A stretch of 64,000 nucleotides of DNA from QZLE01 sp033852075 (GTDB lineage: Bacteria > Pseudomonadota > Gammaproteobacteria > QZLD01), in contig JAWSVC010000007.1 of assembly GCA_033852075.1 (NCBI GenBank), forward strand, positions 62,001 to 126,000, given 5' to 3'. Of this stretch, positions 26,227 to 34,324 are shown piece after piece (position 1 is the stretch's first letter; each line of letters starts with the position of its first letter). The position numbers and the translations under genes were made by a program. The notes under the pieces were generated by a model. That model ran no database searches, was not told the origin of the DNA, and saw only the letters and a program-made list of their open reading frames with translations.

Positions 26227-27207
26227 TTAAAACTGGGAATCATCCAGTTCTATGTCTCTGCCCTTTATTATAGTTATTTCAACCCTTCTATTTAGGGCTC
26301 TTCCTTCAGGAGAATCATTATTAGCCAAAGGATCGATACCTGCCATCCCTTGTACTGTCATCCTCCTTTCTTCAATAACCCCATCTTGTAATAACCGATA
26401 CACCACTGATGATGCTCGAGCTGCCGATAGATCCCAATTTGAACGATACTTTTTGCTTTTAAACTGTATGTTATCAGTATGCCCTGTAACTACGATTCTA
26501 CCTTCAACTGTTTCTAACACTGTCGCAACTTTCTTTAAAACAAACCCGAACGGTTCTAGAATCTCATCACTTCCAGGCGCAAATAAACCTTTTTCCTGAA
26601 TTCTTATTATTATTTTGCGCCCTTCACGAATAATATCTATCAGACCTTGATCCATCTCGTCTTCCATCTCTTCTTGGATCATTTCGGCATCAAGTTGAGC
26701 TGCCTCTTCTGCTGATTGTTCAATAAGTTCTGCAATATATTGCTGCTTTGCTGTGGTACCTTCAAGCCCTTCAGAAGTAGCTGAACCCATGGTTCCAGCC
26801 TGTTTTCCTTCATCTGTTTTTTCACCAAGAGCAGCAGCTTCCCCTTGACCTGCACCGGTATCACCCTGAGGATCGCCCTCTTTTTCTACATCTAACCAAC
26901 GTTGCATGGTTGGAGATGTTGCCTGAGTAACAATCGTGAGTGGTGAACTACTAGGTTTACCAGGAGAAAATTCGCGAGCAACAAAACTGGTTCCCATTGG
27001 AGATTCTTTGGCAAATACCTCGCGCTGAACCCCAAATGCTTCACGCATGGAGCCTGCAACCTGTTTATATTTTTGCAGATCCATCTCGGAAAACGCCAAT
27101 AACAATACGAAGAAACACATCAATAACGACATCAAATCAGCGAATGTCGCCATCCAGGCAGGGGATCCGCCGCCTCCATCTCCGCCGCTACTTTCTTCTT
27201 CATCCAT
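26227..27207 (-). CDS. pomB: Flagellar stator protein PomB/MotB
   Basis: This 326-residue stator subunit has one N-terminal transmembrane helix carrying the ion-binding aspartate in PAWMATFADLMSLLMCFFVL (Asp about 24), a long low-complexity linker, and an OmpA-like peptidoglycan-binding domain (VTGHTDNIQ, SNWDLSAARASSVV, NRRVEI). It forms the motor stator with PomA in the inner membrane. The MotAB/PomAB type suggests sodium coupling, but ion choice is inferred from PomA similarity. The start follows the pomA stop by about 30 bp. Confidence 0.93.
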   Translation of the reverse strand: MDEEESSGGDGGGGSPAWMATFADLMSLLMCFFVLLLAFSEMDLQKYKQVAGSMREAFGVQREVFAKESPMGTSFVAREFSPGKPSSSPLTIVTQATSPTMQRWLDVEKEGDPQGDTGAGQGEAAALGEKTDEGKQAGTMGSATSEGLEGTTAKQQYIAELIEQSAEEAAQLDAEMIQEEMEDEMDQGLIDIIREGRKIIIRIQEKGLFAPGSDEILEPFGFVLKKVATVLETVEGRIVVTGHTDNIQFKSKKYRSNWDLSAARASSVVYRLLQDGVIEERRMTVQGMAGIDPLANNDSPEGRALNRRVEITIIKGRDIELDDSQF

Positions 27208-27238
27208 CGAATCTTACCTTTATAGTGACTGTGAAATA

Positions 27239-28012
27239 TTATTCACCGCCCTCTTCTTCACTCAATTCAGCTTTAGCCTTAGCTGGCAAGTAAGTTTTAA
27301 GTAATTCTTCAATCACTCTAGGGTTTAGACCTTCCTGAATCGAAATAAGTCCCTGTAAGATTAAAGTACGACTAACTTTTTCTTCATCATTTCTATTATC
27401 AAGTTTTTTGGCTATAGGCAAAGCTAATACGTTTGCAATAAAAGCTCCATAAAGAGTAGTAAGAAGAGCAACAGCCATAGCAGGACCAATTGCCTTTGGG
27501 TCATCCATATTAGATAGCATCTGTACCAAACCGATAAGCGTACCAATCATACCCATTGCCGGAGCAACATCACCAACGTCTTTAAACACCTCTGATGCTG
27601 TATTGTTTTGGGAAAAAATAATATTGGTATCCTGACTTAATACCTTTTGTACAAAATCCGGTTCATGACCATCTGCTACTAATTGAATACCTTTTTTCAT
27701 GTATTCATTTTCCGATTCATAACCCTCTAATGCCAAAAGCCCCTCTTTTCTAGCTAGGTTAGCAAGTTCAACTAATGCTCGAATCATTTCTACCGGATCT
27801 TCACTTTTAAACTTAACAGCCCTAATTGCCGTTTTAAAAGCCCCTATAAATTGACCCATTGGATATTTAGCCATTACAGCAAAGGCCGTACCACCACCAA
27901 CAACCAAAATTGAAGGGATATTGATAAATATTCCAAAATTACCGCCAAGAACGATAGAGGATATGACGATACCTGATGCCCCTATCAATCCTATAAGCGT
28001 TGCTAAATCCAT
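27239..28012 (-). CDS. pomA: Flagellar stator protein PomA/MotA
   Basis: This 257-residue protein has four predicted helices and begins MDLATLIGLIGASGIVISSIVLGG, characteristic of PomA. The conserved cytoplasmic loop and PALGMIGTLIGLVQML-like motif (DVAPAMGMIGTLIGLVQML) and the C-terminal YGAFIANVLALPIAKKL are present. Together with PomB it makes the ion-conducting stator. The gene is upstream of pomB on the minus strand, standard order. Confidence 0.94.
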   Translation of the reverse strand: MDLATLIGLIGASGIVISSIVLGGNFGIFINIPSILVVGGGTAFAVMAKYPMGQFIGAFKTAIRAVKFKSEDPVEMIRALVELANLARKEGLLALEGYESENEYMKKGIQLVADGHEPDFVQKVLSQDTNIIFSQNNTASEVFKDVGDVAPAMGMIGTLIGLVQMLSNMDDPKAIGPAMAVALLTTLYGAFIANVLALPIAKKLDNRNDEEKVSRTLILQGLISIQEGLNPRVIEELLKTYLPAKAKAELSEEEGGE

Positions 28013-28207
28013 CTATACTTCCTGTTGTTGCATTAGTTCATAACATAGAACATTTATTGCGATTATCTTACCATTAATACTTTAGTTTATAATTAACTAA
28101 CTCTGTATCTGCTTATTTATATTTTCACCTTAACGTTTTATCGGCCAAGATTTAAAAATCTTTTGCCTTTTTGTTTCACGCATATATCAAATATGGGAAC
28201 ATCGATT

Positions 28208-30292
28208 TTATACATCTGGCAACAATAGATCCTCAGCAGGCACTGGCTTACCAAAATAATAACCTTGTATTCTGCTACATCCTTGATTTAGAAGAAATTC
28301 AAGTTGGGATTCAACTTCCACACCCTCGGCAATAACATTAAGTTTTAGATTCTTAGCTAATGCAATAATAGTCTTTGCTATTGTTCCATCATCTAGTTCC
28401 GTTGATATATCTTTAACAAAAGAGCGATCTATTTTTAATTCATTTATAGGTAATTTTCGTAAATAACTTAAAGAAGAATAACCTGTGCCAAAATCATCAA
28501 TAGATATACCAAAACCCATTTCTCTGAATTGCTCTAGCTTACCGACCACATCGCTATCACTACCCAAAAGAAGGCTTTCTGTTATCTCAAGAACTATTTT
28601 TTTAGGATCGGCATTGGTATCTGCAATTATATTCTTAACTCTTTCAACAAAATTTTCCTGAGAAAATTGTTTTGCCGATAAATTAACTGATATATCTATC
28701 TGACGCTTACCTTGGTCTGACCATTTTTTTTGCTGGGCACATGCTGTTCTGAGTACCCATTCACCAACTTCAATTATCATACCGGTCTCTTCCAGCACCG
28801 GTATAAAGTGAAATGGAGCTACCATTCCTCTTTCTGCGCTATTCCATCTAATAAGTGCCTCTGCACCAATTATATCCCCGGTATGACCATCAACTTGCGG
28901 TTGGTAATATAAAACAAACTCATTAAGAGCCAATGCCTTGCGCAAATCATTCTCTACATGAAGTCTTTCTATGGATGAAGAATTCATCTTTTCTTCATAA
29001 TAACAATAACGGTTTCCACCCTGTTGTTTGGCGTGTTCAAGTGCGCTATTTGAATTTCTGACCAAGGTATCAACATCAAGCCCGTCATCGGGAAATACTG
29101 ATATACCTATACTTGCAGTAACATAAACTTCGTGGTCGTTTATAAAGCATGGTTCTGAAAGTTTATCAATTACTCTGGTAGCAACTTTACCTGCTACATC
29201 ACTATTAGGAACTTGCGATAACATTACTGTAAAGTCATCCCCAGAAAACCTGGATACCGAAGATTCTTCTACGTTTGAATTTCTTGCAACAAAATCAGAC
29301 CCCCTAACTACCTCATCTATCCTGGAAGCCACTACCTTTAGTAACTCATCACCAACATCATTACCAAGGGTATCGTTTATCCTTTTGAACCTATCAATAT
29401 TTATAGAAAGTACCGCAACATTAAGCTTATGCCTTTCTGCAAGAGCAATTGCCCCCTGTAGCCTGTCTTTATATAACCGCGAATTTGCCAAACCAGTTAA
29501 CAAATCATGATACGCCAGAAATATGATTTTTTCTTCCTGCTTCTTTTGCTCTGTTATATCTTGAAAAATACCAGTTAAACCAATCATGTTATTATCAGAG
29601 ACAATTGGTTCTCCGTGACAAAGAATATGCTTATCATCCTCTCCTTCTTGTTCAATTCTAAATTGAACTTTTAAATTTTCTTTACTTTCAAGAGACTGAT
29701 TAATGTGTTGAAGAAGAATTTCGCTATCACCTATATGCACCTGATCTATCAAATGCTGCAATTTGGAAAGTCTTCTCTTGTCCTTTATATTGAAAATTTC
29801 TAACGTCTGCTTTGAGCACTCTAAATTACCTTTTTGTAGTTCCCAACTACCAACTTTGGCAATCTTTTGCGCATACTCTAATTTACTTTTATTAATAAAT
29901 AGTTCTTTCTGTAAAAAACTTGACCTAATAAGATATTTAACCCTATATCCTAATAATCCCCAGTTTATTGGCTTGGCAATAAAATCAGTAGCACCAACGG
30001 TATATGCCTCATCAATTGACTCAAGATCATCACAACCAGTAGCAAGTAAAATTGGAACAGTTTTACCTTTTTCTGAATCTCTTATTTGCTTACAAAGTGT
30101 AAAACCGTCGATATCCGGCATCATTACATCAAGCATTATCAGATCTGGTTTTTCCAAATTAAATAGATCTAATAATTGCTGCCCGTTTTCTGCTTCAATT
30201 GCCTGAAATCCAGAACGTTGAAGAGACTCTTTTATTAAAAGCCTCATTCCGACATCATCATCAGCAAATAGAATCTTTGCACCACTAATCAT
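28208..30292 (-). CDS. Response regulator with receiver, PAS-like, degenerate GGDEF and EAL domains
   Basis: This 694-residue c-di-GMP enzyme has an N-terminal receiver (acceptor Asp about 55 in LIMLDVMMPD), a PAS/PAC-like segment (about 150-245), a GGDEF domain whose signature reads SGDDF (about 347-351), and an EAL domain (EALIRW about 478, DDFGTGYSSLSYL, KIDRSFVKD). The altered GGDEF suggests no cyclase activity, while the EAL motif is intact, so it is likely a phosphodiesterase controlled by phosphorylation. The Hpt gene upstream may supply the phosphoryl group. Confidence 0.92.
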   Translation of the reverse strand: MISGAKILFADDDVGMRLLIKESLQRSGFQAIEAENGQQLLDLFNLEKPDLIMLDVMMPDIDGFTLCKQIRDSEKGKTVPILLATGCDDLESIDEAYTVGATDFIAKPINWGLLGYRVKYLIRSSFLQKELFINKSKLEYAQKIAKVGSWELQKGNLECSKQTLEIFNIKDKRRLSKLQHLIDQVHIGDSEILLQHINQSLESKENLKVQFRIEQEGEDDKHILCHGEPIVSDNNMIGLTGIFQDITEQKKQEEKIIFLAYHDLLTGLANSRLYKDRLQGAIALAERHKLNVAVLSINIDRFKRINDTLGNDVGDELLKVVASRIDEVVRGSDFVARNSNVEESSVSRFSGDDFTVMLSQVPNSDVAGKVATRVIDKLSEPCFINDHEVYVTASIGISVFPDDGLDVDTLVRNSNSALEHAKQQGGNRYCYYEEKMNSSSIERLHVENDLRKALALNEFVLYYQPQVDGHTGDIIGAEALIRWNSAERGMVAPFHFIPVLEETGMIIEVGEWVLRTACAQQKKWSDQGKRQIDISVNLSAKQFSQENFVERVKNIIADTNADPKKIVLEITESLLLGSDSDVVGKLEQFREMGFGISIDDFGTGYSSLSYLRKLPINELKIDRSFVKDISTELDDGTIAKTIIALAKNLKLNVIAEGVEVESQLEFLLNQGCSRIQGYYFGKPVPAEDLLLPDV

Positions 30293-30335
30293 ATTTATTT
30301 CCTGAGGGAATATGTAAATTTCATAATAATTGAAT

Positions 30336-30713
30336 TTATTCTTGAATCTGGCTCAATTCTACTTGCAATGCTTCCACCACAAGTTGATATTCTTTCCCAA
30401 TTATATCTGCTCGTTCACATAGATTATCCAGCTGTTCATTCCTTGCAAAACTTTCAAGTTCGGCACAAAGTCCTGCCAATCTTTTTGCTCCGACATTAGC
30501 ACTACTTGATTTCAAGGAATGCGATGACTGCAAAAGTTCTTCTGCAATTTTATGCTGGGTTGAATTATGTATCTTTTCAACCAACGGTGCCGATGTTTCC
30601 AAATAGGTATCAATTACTCTTTTAAGCAGACTTGGAGTTCCAGGCTGCTCAAGAGACCTAATTGTATCTAACGCCTCACTATCCAATACTGAATCAAGTG
30701 ATCTACCTTCCAT
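30336..30713 (-). CDS. Hpt (histidine phosphotransfer) domain protein
   Basis: This 125-residue four-helix Hpt protein carries the phospho-accepting motif HSLKSSSANVGAKRL with His near residue 66. It is directly upstream of the receiver-GGDEF-EAL gene, 43 bp apart and on the same strand. I infer that it relays phosphate from a hybrid kinase elsewhere to that receiver. The start region MEGRSLDSVLDSEALDTIRS is typical of stand-alone Hpt proteins next to c-di-GMP enzymes. Confidence 0.88.
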   Translation of the reverse strand: MEGRSLDSVLDSEALDTIRSLEQPGTPSLLKRVIDTYLETSAPLVEKIHNSTQHKIAEELLQSSHSLKSSSANVGAKRLAGLCAELESFARNEQLDNLCERADIIGKEYQLVVEALQVELSQIQE

Positions 30714-30888
30714 TATTTTTCCTCTAATTTTAATATTTTTATTATCTAATTAAATTTTAGGTTATTTAGACAATTTTTCCTGTATAACGACAGTAGTCAC
30801 GCGTTTTTATGTTATTTATGTGAATATATTAACTAATTAGTAGATATCGAATCCCTTTACTTTTCCACACCCACTAAATATTAACCAT

Positions 30889-30924
30889 AAAAAAAACCGA
30901 CAATTGGAAGTTGCCGGTTAATTA
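30889..30924 (-). terminator. Rho-independent terminator (minus strand)
   Basis: On the minus strand AACCGGCAACT pairs with AATTGTCGGTT and runs into eight T. It lies downstream of the FKBP gene but beyond that gene's own terminator at 31077, leaving about 150 bases between them. Confidence 0.75.
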
Positions 30925-31060
30925 AGCTACGTATATCAGGAGGAAAATACTCATTTCCTGTTAGTCATTATCTATATATCTGCGTCACTAGTCGTTGACA
31001 CATATCCCAATACGTTTGTGACAAGTAACTCAAAATTACTACAAAATCACCATTTTTATA
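30925..31060 (-). ncRNA. Weak small RNA candidate ended by a strong terminator
   Basis: About 140 bases between two minus-strand terminators carry no ORF but show a hairpin with AGGAAA and TTTTCCT arms, and GTCAC/GTGAC complementarity. No clear promoter is visible, so it may equally be the trailing part of a read-through 3' end. The 411-base gap 30714-31124 holds no gene otherwise. Confidence 0.25.
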
Positions 31061-31076
31061 ATTACTTTATTAGCTT

Positions 31077-31103
31077 TAAAAAACGCCGCAAAAGCGGCGT
31101 TTA
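31077..31103 (-). terminator. Rho-independent terminator of the FKBP gene
   Basis: On the minus strand AAACGCCGC, a TTTT loop and GCGGCGTTTTTT form a compact stem with a T tract, starting about 20 bases after the stop at 31125. Confidence 0.85.
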
Positions 31104-31124
31104 AATTTAATCCAATAATTTTAA

Positions 31125-31547
31125 CTATTGCACATCTATAACTTTTACATCAAATGTCAATGTCTTACCAGCAAGAGGATGATTAAAATCAATGATTACA
31201 TTTTCATCACCAATTTCAGTAATAACACCGTTTAAAATTTGACCATTTTCCCCTTGCGCCTGCAAATAAGCCCCAACTGTTAACCCTTCCTCAGGAACAT
31301 TTGTTTTAGGCACATCCATAACAGCCTCTTCAATAAAAGCTCCATAAGCTTCTTCAGGAGCTACTACCACCTGTTTAGTGTCACCAGCACCCAAGCCTTC
31401 AAGTTCTTTATCAAGACCAGGGATAATCTGACCTGAACCACTTTCGAATACTAGTGGCTCTGCACCAACATTAGTATCTGCCACATCACCGTTATCAAGA
31501 GTTAGGGTGTATTCAATCGAAACCTTTTTTCCTGCTGCTATACTCAT
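31125..31547 (-). CDS. FKBP-type peptidyl-prolyl isomerase, SlyD-like
   Basis: This 140-residue cytoplasmic isomerase starts VSIEYTLTLDNGDVADTN and has the FKBP core (GSGQIIPGLDKELEGLGAGD) with the inserted chaperone flap (PEEAYGAFIEEAVMDVPKTN..VGAYLQAQ) and DFNHPLAGKTLTFDVKVIDV. It lacks the histidine-rich metal-binding tail of enterobacterial SlyD, so it is closer to short SlyD/FkpB forms. It catalyses prolyl isomerisation and can act as a folding chaperone. It is monocistronic with its own terminator. Confidence 0.92.
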   Translation of the reverse strand: MSIAAGKKVSIEYTLTLDNGDVADTNVGAEPLVFESGSGQIIPGLDKELEGLGAGDTKQVVVAPEEAYGAFIEEAVMDVPKTNVPEEGLTVGAYLQAQGENGQILNGVITEIGDENVIIDFNHPLAGKTLTFDVKVIDVQ

Positions 31548-31724
31548 ATTCTATCTTCTATACCTTAATAAATTAATGTGGCCCGAAAATTACACCACTG
31601 TTAATACGTTTGTTTATCATTAAATAAATATATCCAAATAATAAACTCGTTATCTAAGTTAATAATTCTACACAACAAATATTTACAAATACAGTTAATC
31701 TATTAACCAGCAAAAGTTTGACGT

Positions 31725-31750
31725 AAAAAAAAGGCTCTTGCGAGCCTTTT
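31725..31750 (-). terminator. Rho-independent terminator of the phasin gene
   Basis: On the minus strand AAAAGGCTC, a short loop, then GAGCCTTTTTTTT form a stem with a T tract 20 bases after the stop. Confidence 0.85.
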
Positions 31751-31770
31751 ATCGATAATTTAATTTTAGA

Positions 31771-32328
31771 TTATTTATCTGAAGTCTTCGGCGCTGGCTG
31801 TTTAGCCCTATCGGCCAATGATCCAGATATCTTTCTTGATTTTTTTGTTCTGATCTGGGTTCCACTTTTTGTTTGCTGTGTTCTTTTTTTACGACCAAAA
31901 CTCTTCATTTTATTTTTGATCTCTTTTTGCGTTTCCATTGCAAGATCAAGCCCACTTTGAGCATTATTCATTACTAATGAACCAATCTCTTCTGCAAAAC
32001 CTTTTTGAGCATCAATAGCGCTTTTTAGATCATTAACATCACCGGTTTCTTTTAAAAATTCCGCACTATCTTCGATTGACAGTTTAAGCATATCCAGTTG
32101 CTGTTTTGTTAACCTTTCACCATAACGACAAACGCTTTCGGTTATCTCTGAAATGCTTTGCATTTGATCTGCAGAAGACCAACCAGTTAGTTGCATCATT
32201 TCCAGCTGCTGTTTCACAAGTCTTTCACGATTTTTTGCAGTGATCTCATTAAACCTAGAACAGCTATCAAGAGCTGCTGTTCCCATCTTTGAAAAATTTT
32301 CAATCATCTTAGCAAGATCTTTTTGCAT
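31771..32328 (-). CDS. Phasin family protein
   Basis: This protein of about 185 residues starts at MQKDLAKMIENF (ATG at 32328, GGGAGAA upstream); an in-frame extension to 32364 is unlikely. It is nearly all helix, with two similar segments (RERLVKQQLEMMQLTGWSS and GERLTKQQLDMLKLSIEDS), as in phasins that coat polyhydroxyalkanoate granules. The tail is basic (KSFGRKKRTQQTKS.., KKSRK), which could bind DNA or the granule surface. PhaR, the usual regulator of phasin genes, is encoded at 33775, which supports the call. No PHA synthase is in the window. Confidence 0.75.
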   Translation of the reverse strand: MQKDLAKMIENFSKMGTAALDSCSRFNEITAKNRERLVKQQLEMMQLTGWSSADQMQSISEITESVCRYGERLTKQQLDMLKLSIEDSAEFLKETGDVNDLKSAIDAQKGFAEEIGSLVMNNAQSGLDLAMETQKEIKNKMKSFGRKKRTQQTKSGTQIRTKKSRKISGSLADRAKQPAPKTSDK

Positions 32329-32545
32329 AACCGTTCTCCCAACTCTTCCATATAAATGCAGCAATAAATTCTAAAGTATGCACATTAATTGTGCATCAAT
32401 TATGAAGATAGTATCAGTAATTTTTGATTAATTCCATTCAAAACATATAGTACAGACTCAAGCTTACCCCTAAATATAATAGGTGTATAGAACTTTTTAT
32501 GTATAAGTTAATCATTAGATTTTTTTAATAAAGTAAGCTGTAAAA

Positions 32546-33376
32546 TCATTTGGATAAAAGTTGAGCAAATGACCGAACTTGTTCCTCTTCCGCCAAACAC
32601 TCACTACGAATCTTCTCTAGAGCTTTTTTATCCACATCGCTTAAAATACCATTTTCCTGATATGCCCATAAACAATCCTGATCGAAACCTGAAATAACCC
32701 ACTCACGACAAAACGCAATCACTTTAACCAGATCCGAATACTCACCAGCATAATCAACCGAACCATAAAATTCAGCAACAGCAATAGACTCTTCCGGCAA
32801 CTGCCATTCAGAAAGCAACATACGTCCAGACTGATAGTGGTCACATCCAAGAATACTAATTTCATGGTCAGATATTGGAGTATTTTTATCTTTCCCCATA
32901 GCATCAAAAACTTGTGCCATTTCATCTGGAAAGATATGCACTAGTAAAAGCAATCCAATATTATGCAATAATCCAGCAAGATAAGCGGAATCAGCCTGAT
33001 CTGGACTACCTAGTATTTTTACTATTTTACTTGCACAAAAAGAAACCTGTACCGCTATATACCAATATTCATCAAGTTTAAATGATGGACAACTAGATGT
33101 ATCAAAACTTTCGGCTAATAATATTGATGAAGCTAATACCTTAACTCTGTTTAATCCTAATCTAACTATTGCATCATCAATGGAATAAATTGGACGCTGT
33201 CCAGAATAGAATGCAGAATTTGCTGTTGCAACGATACGAGCAGTTAGACTTGGTTCCTTACTAACCATGCCTGAAATTTCATCAATATTAGATTTTTGGT
33301 CGTTTAATATTCTTAAAATTTCATGCGCAATATAAGGTAGCGTTGGAAAAGTTTCTATATCAAGTGATTGAGCCAT
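32546..33376 (-). CDS. HDOD domain protein
   Basis: This 276-residue protein is a stand-alone HDOD domain (IETFPTLPYIAHEILRILNDQ, then VSKEPSLTARIVATANSAFYSG, DDAIVRLGLNRVKVLASS and LAGLLHNIGLLLLVHIFPDEM). HDOD proteins are HD-like but usually lack the metal-binding HD pair and act in signalling, often with c-di-GMP or two-component systems. No catalytic or sensor domain is attached. It is between the phasin and phaR genes; whether it regulates storage is not known. Confidence 0.9.
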   Translation of the reverse strand: MAQSLDIETFPTLPYIAHEILRILNDQKSNIDEISGMVSKEPSLTARIVATANSAFYSGQRPIYSIDDAIVRLGLNRVKVLASSILLAESFDTSSCPSFKLDEYWYIAVQVSFCASKIVKILGSPDQADSAYLAGLLHNIGLLLLVHIFPDEMAQVFDAMGKDKNTPISDHEISILGCDHYQSGRMLLSEWQLPEESIAVAEFYGSVDYAGEYSDLVKVIAFCREWVISGFDQDCLWAYQENGILSDVDKKALEKIRSECLAEEEQVRSFAQLLSK

Positions 33377-33774
33377 TTTATTCCATAATCTTTATCATAA
33401 TAAAGTTAATGCCAAACCTCTTTTTTCTTATAAAATTATAGCTGTTATATTAAAGTTTTTATTTTTTCTCTAAATTATTTTTAATAATTTTATTTCTTAC
33501 ATAAAAGAATAAAGACTAAATAGTTAAAATACATCTCTTTTTATCTTGTACTAATTGAATTTTATTAGTAATCTAAGAATAGCGTTATTATTAACGTTTA
33601 TAATGAAGATAATAGATGTGCTTTTAAAGCTGAATATATAATCTATAAAAAGGTGGAGACAAACTCACCAGCTCTCGGACTATTAAGTAATCGCAAAATT
33701 CAGACACGTGATTTTTGCTTTAATGGTGCTTTAATAGTTTTGTAGGAATAATCATAAATAATACGGTCGGACCG
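33377..33774. other. AT-rich divergent promoter region, no gene seen
   Basis: About 400 bases separate the divergent HDOD and phaR genes. A small hairpin (GGTGGAG with CTCACC near 33652-33670) and a GGTCGGACC palindrome near 33763-33771, just before the phaR ATG, are visible. The latter could be an operator, which would fit PhaR autoregulation, but I have no direct support. Confidence 0.4.
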
Positions 33775-34242
33775 ATGAGTGAACCAAGAGTAATTAAAAA
33801 ATATCCCAATCGTCGTCTTTATGACACAGCCATAAGTAGCTATATAACTGTAGCTGATGTAAAAAAACTTGTTGTTGAAGATGTTCATTTTGTTGTTGTA
33901 GATGCGAAATCAAAAGAAGATTTAACCAGACAAATTTTGCTGCAAATTATCAGCGAAGAAGAAGATGGAGGATCTCCTATTTTTAGTAGTGAACTACTTT
34001 CACAAATAATCCGCTCATATGGTGGCAACATGCAAAACATGGTTACCAGCTACCTTGAAAAAAGCATGGACCTGTTTGCCGAACAACAAAAAGCGCTTCG
34101 TGAACAAACACGCAGCCTTATTGACACCAACCCAATGCAATTTATGACTCAAATTGCTGAACGTAATCTCAAAATGTGGCAAAAAATGAGTCCTACAGGA
34201 ATGTTTAATTCCAGTAGTGATAAAGAAGAGTCTGAAGGATAA
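33775..34242 (+). CDS. phaR: Polyhydroxyalkanoate synthesis regulator PhaR
   Basis: This 155-residue repressor has the N-terminal PHB/PHA accumulation regulator domain (VIKKYPNRRLYDTAISSYITVADVKKLV) followed by a helical region that binds PHA (SQIIRSYGGNMQNMVTSYLEKSMDLFAEQQ). PhaR represses phasin and its own gene and is released by binding nascent polymer. The phasin gene 1.4 kb away on the other strand is the likely target. No obvious Shine-Dalgarno sequence precedes the ATG. A strong terminator follows. Confidence 0.93.
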   Translation: MSEPRVIKKYPNRRLYDTAISSYITVADVKKLVVEDVHFVVVDAKSKEDLTRQILLQIISEEEDGGSPIFSSELLSQIIRSYGGNMQNMVTSYLEKSMDLFAEQQKALREQTRSLIDTNPMQFMTQIAERNLKMWQKMSPTGMFNSSSDKEESEG

Positions 34243-34254
34243 ATTTTTTAGAAG

Positions 34255-34304
34255 GTGCTTTAATTAAAAAAGGAGCAATGAAGCTCCTTTTTTAATTAAA
34301 GCAC
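34255..34304. terminator. Bidirectional terminator between convergent genes
   Basis: A 22 bp perfect stem has arms GTGCTTTAATTAAAAAAGGAG.. with an internal GGAGC/GCTCC core and A/T tracts on both sides. It separates phaR (plus) from the giant ATPase gene (minus). Confidence 0.9.
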
Positions 34305-34324
34305 TATTTTAAACAAAGCAGTGA

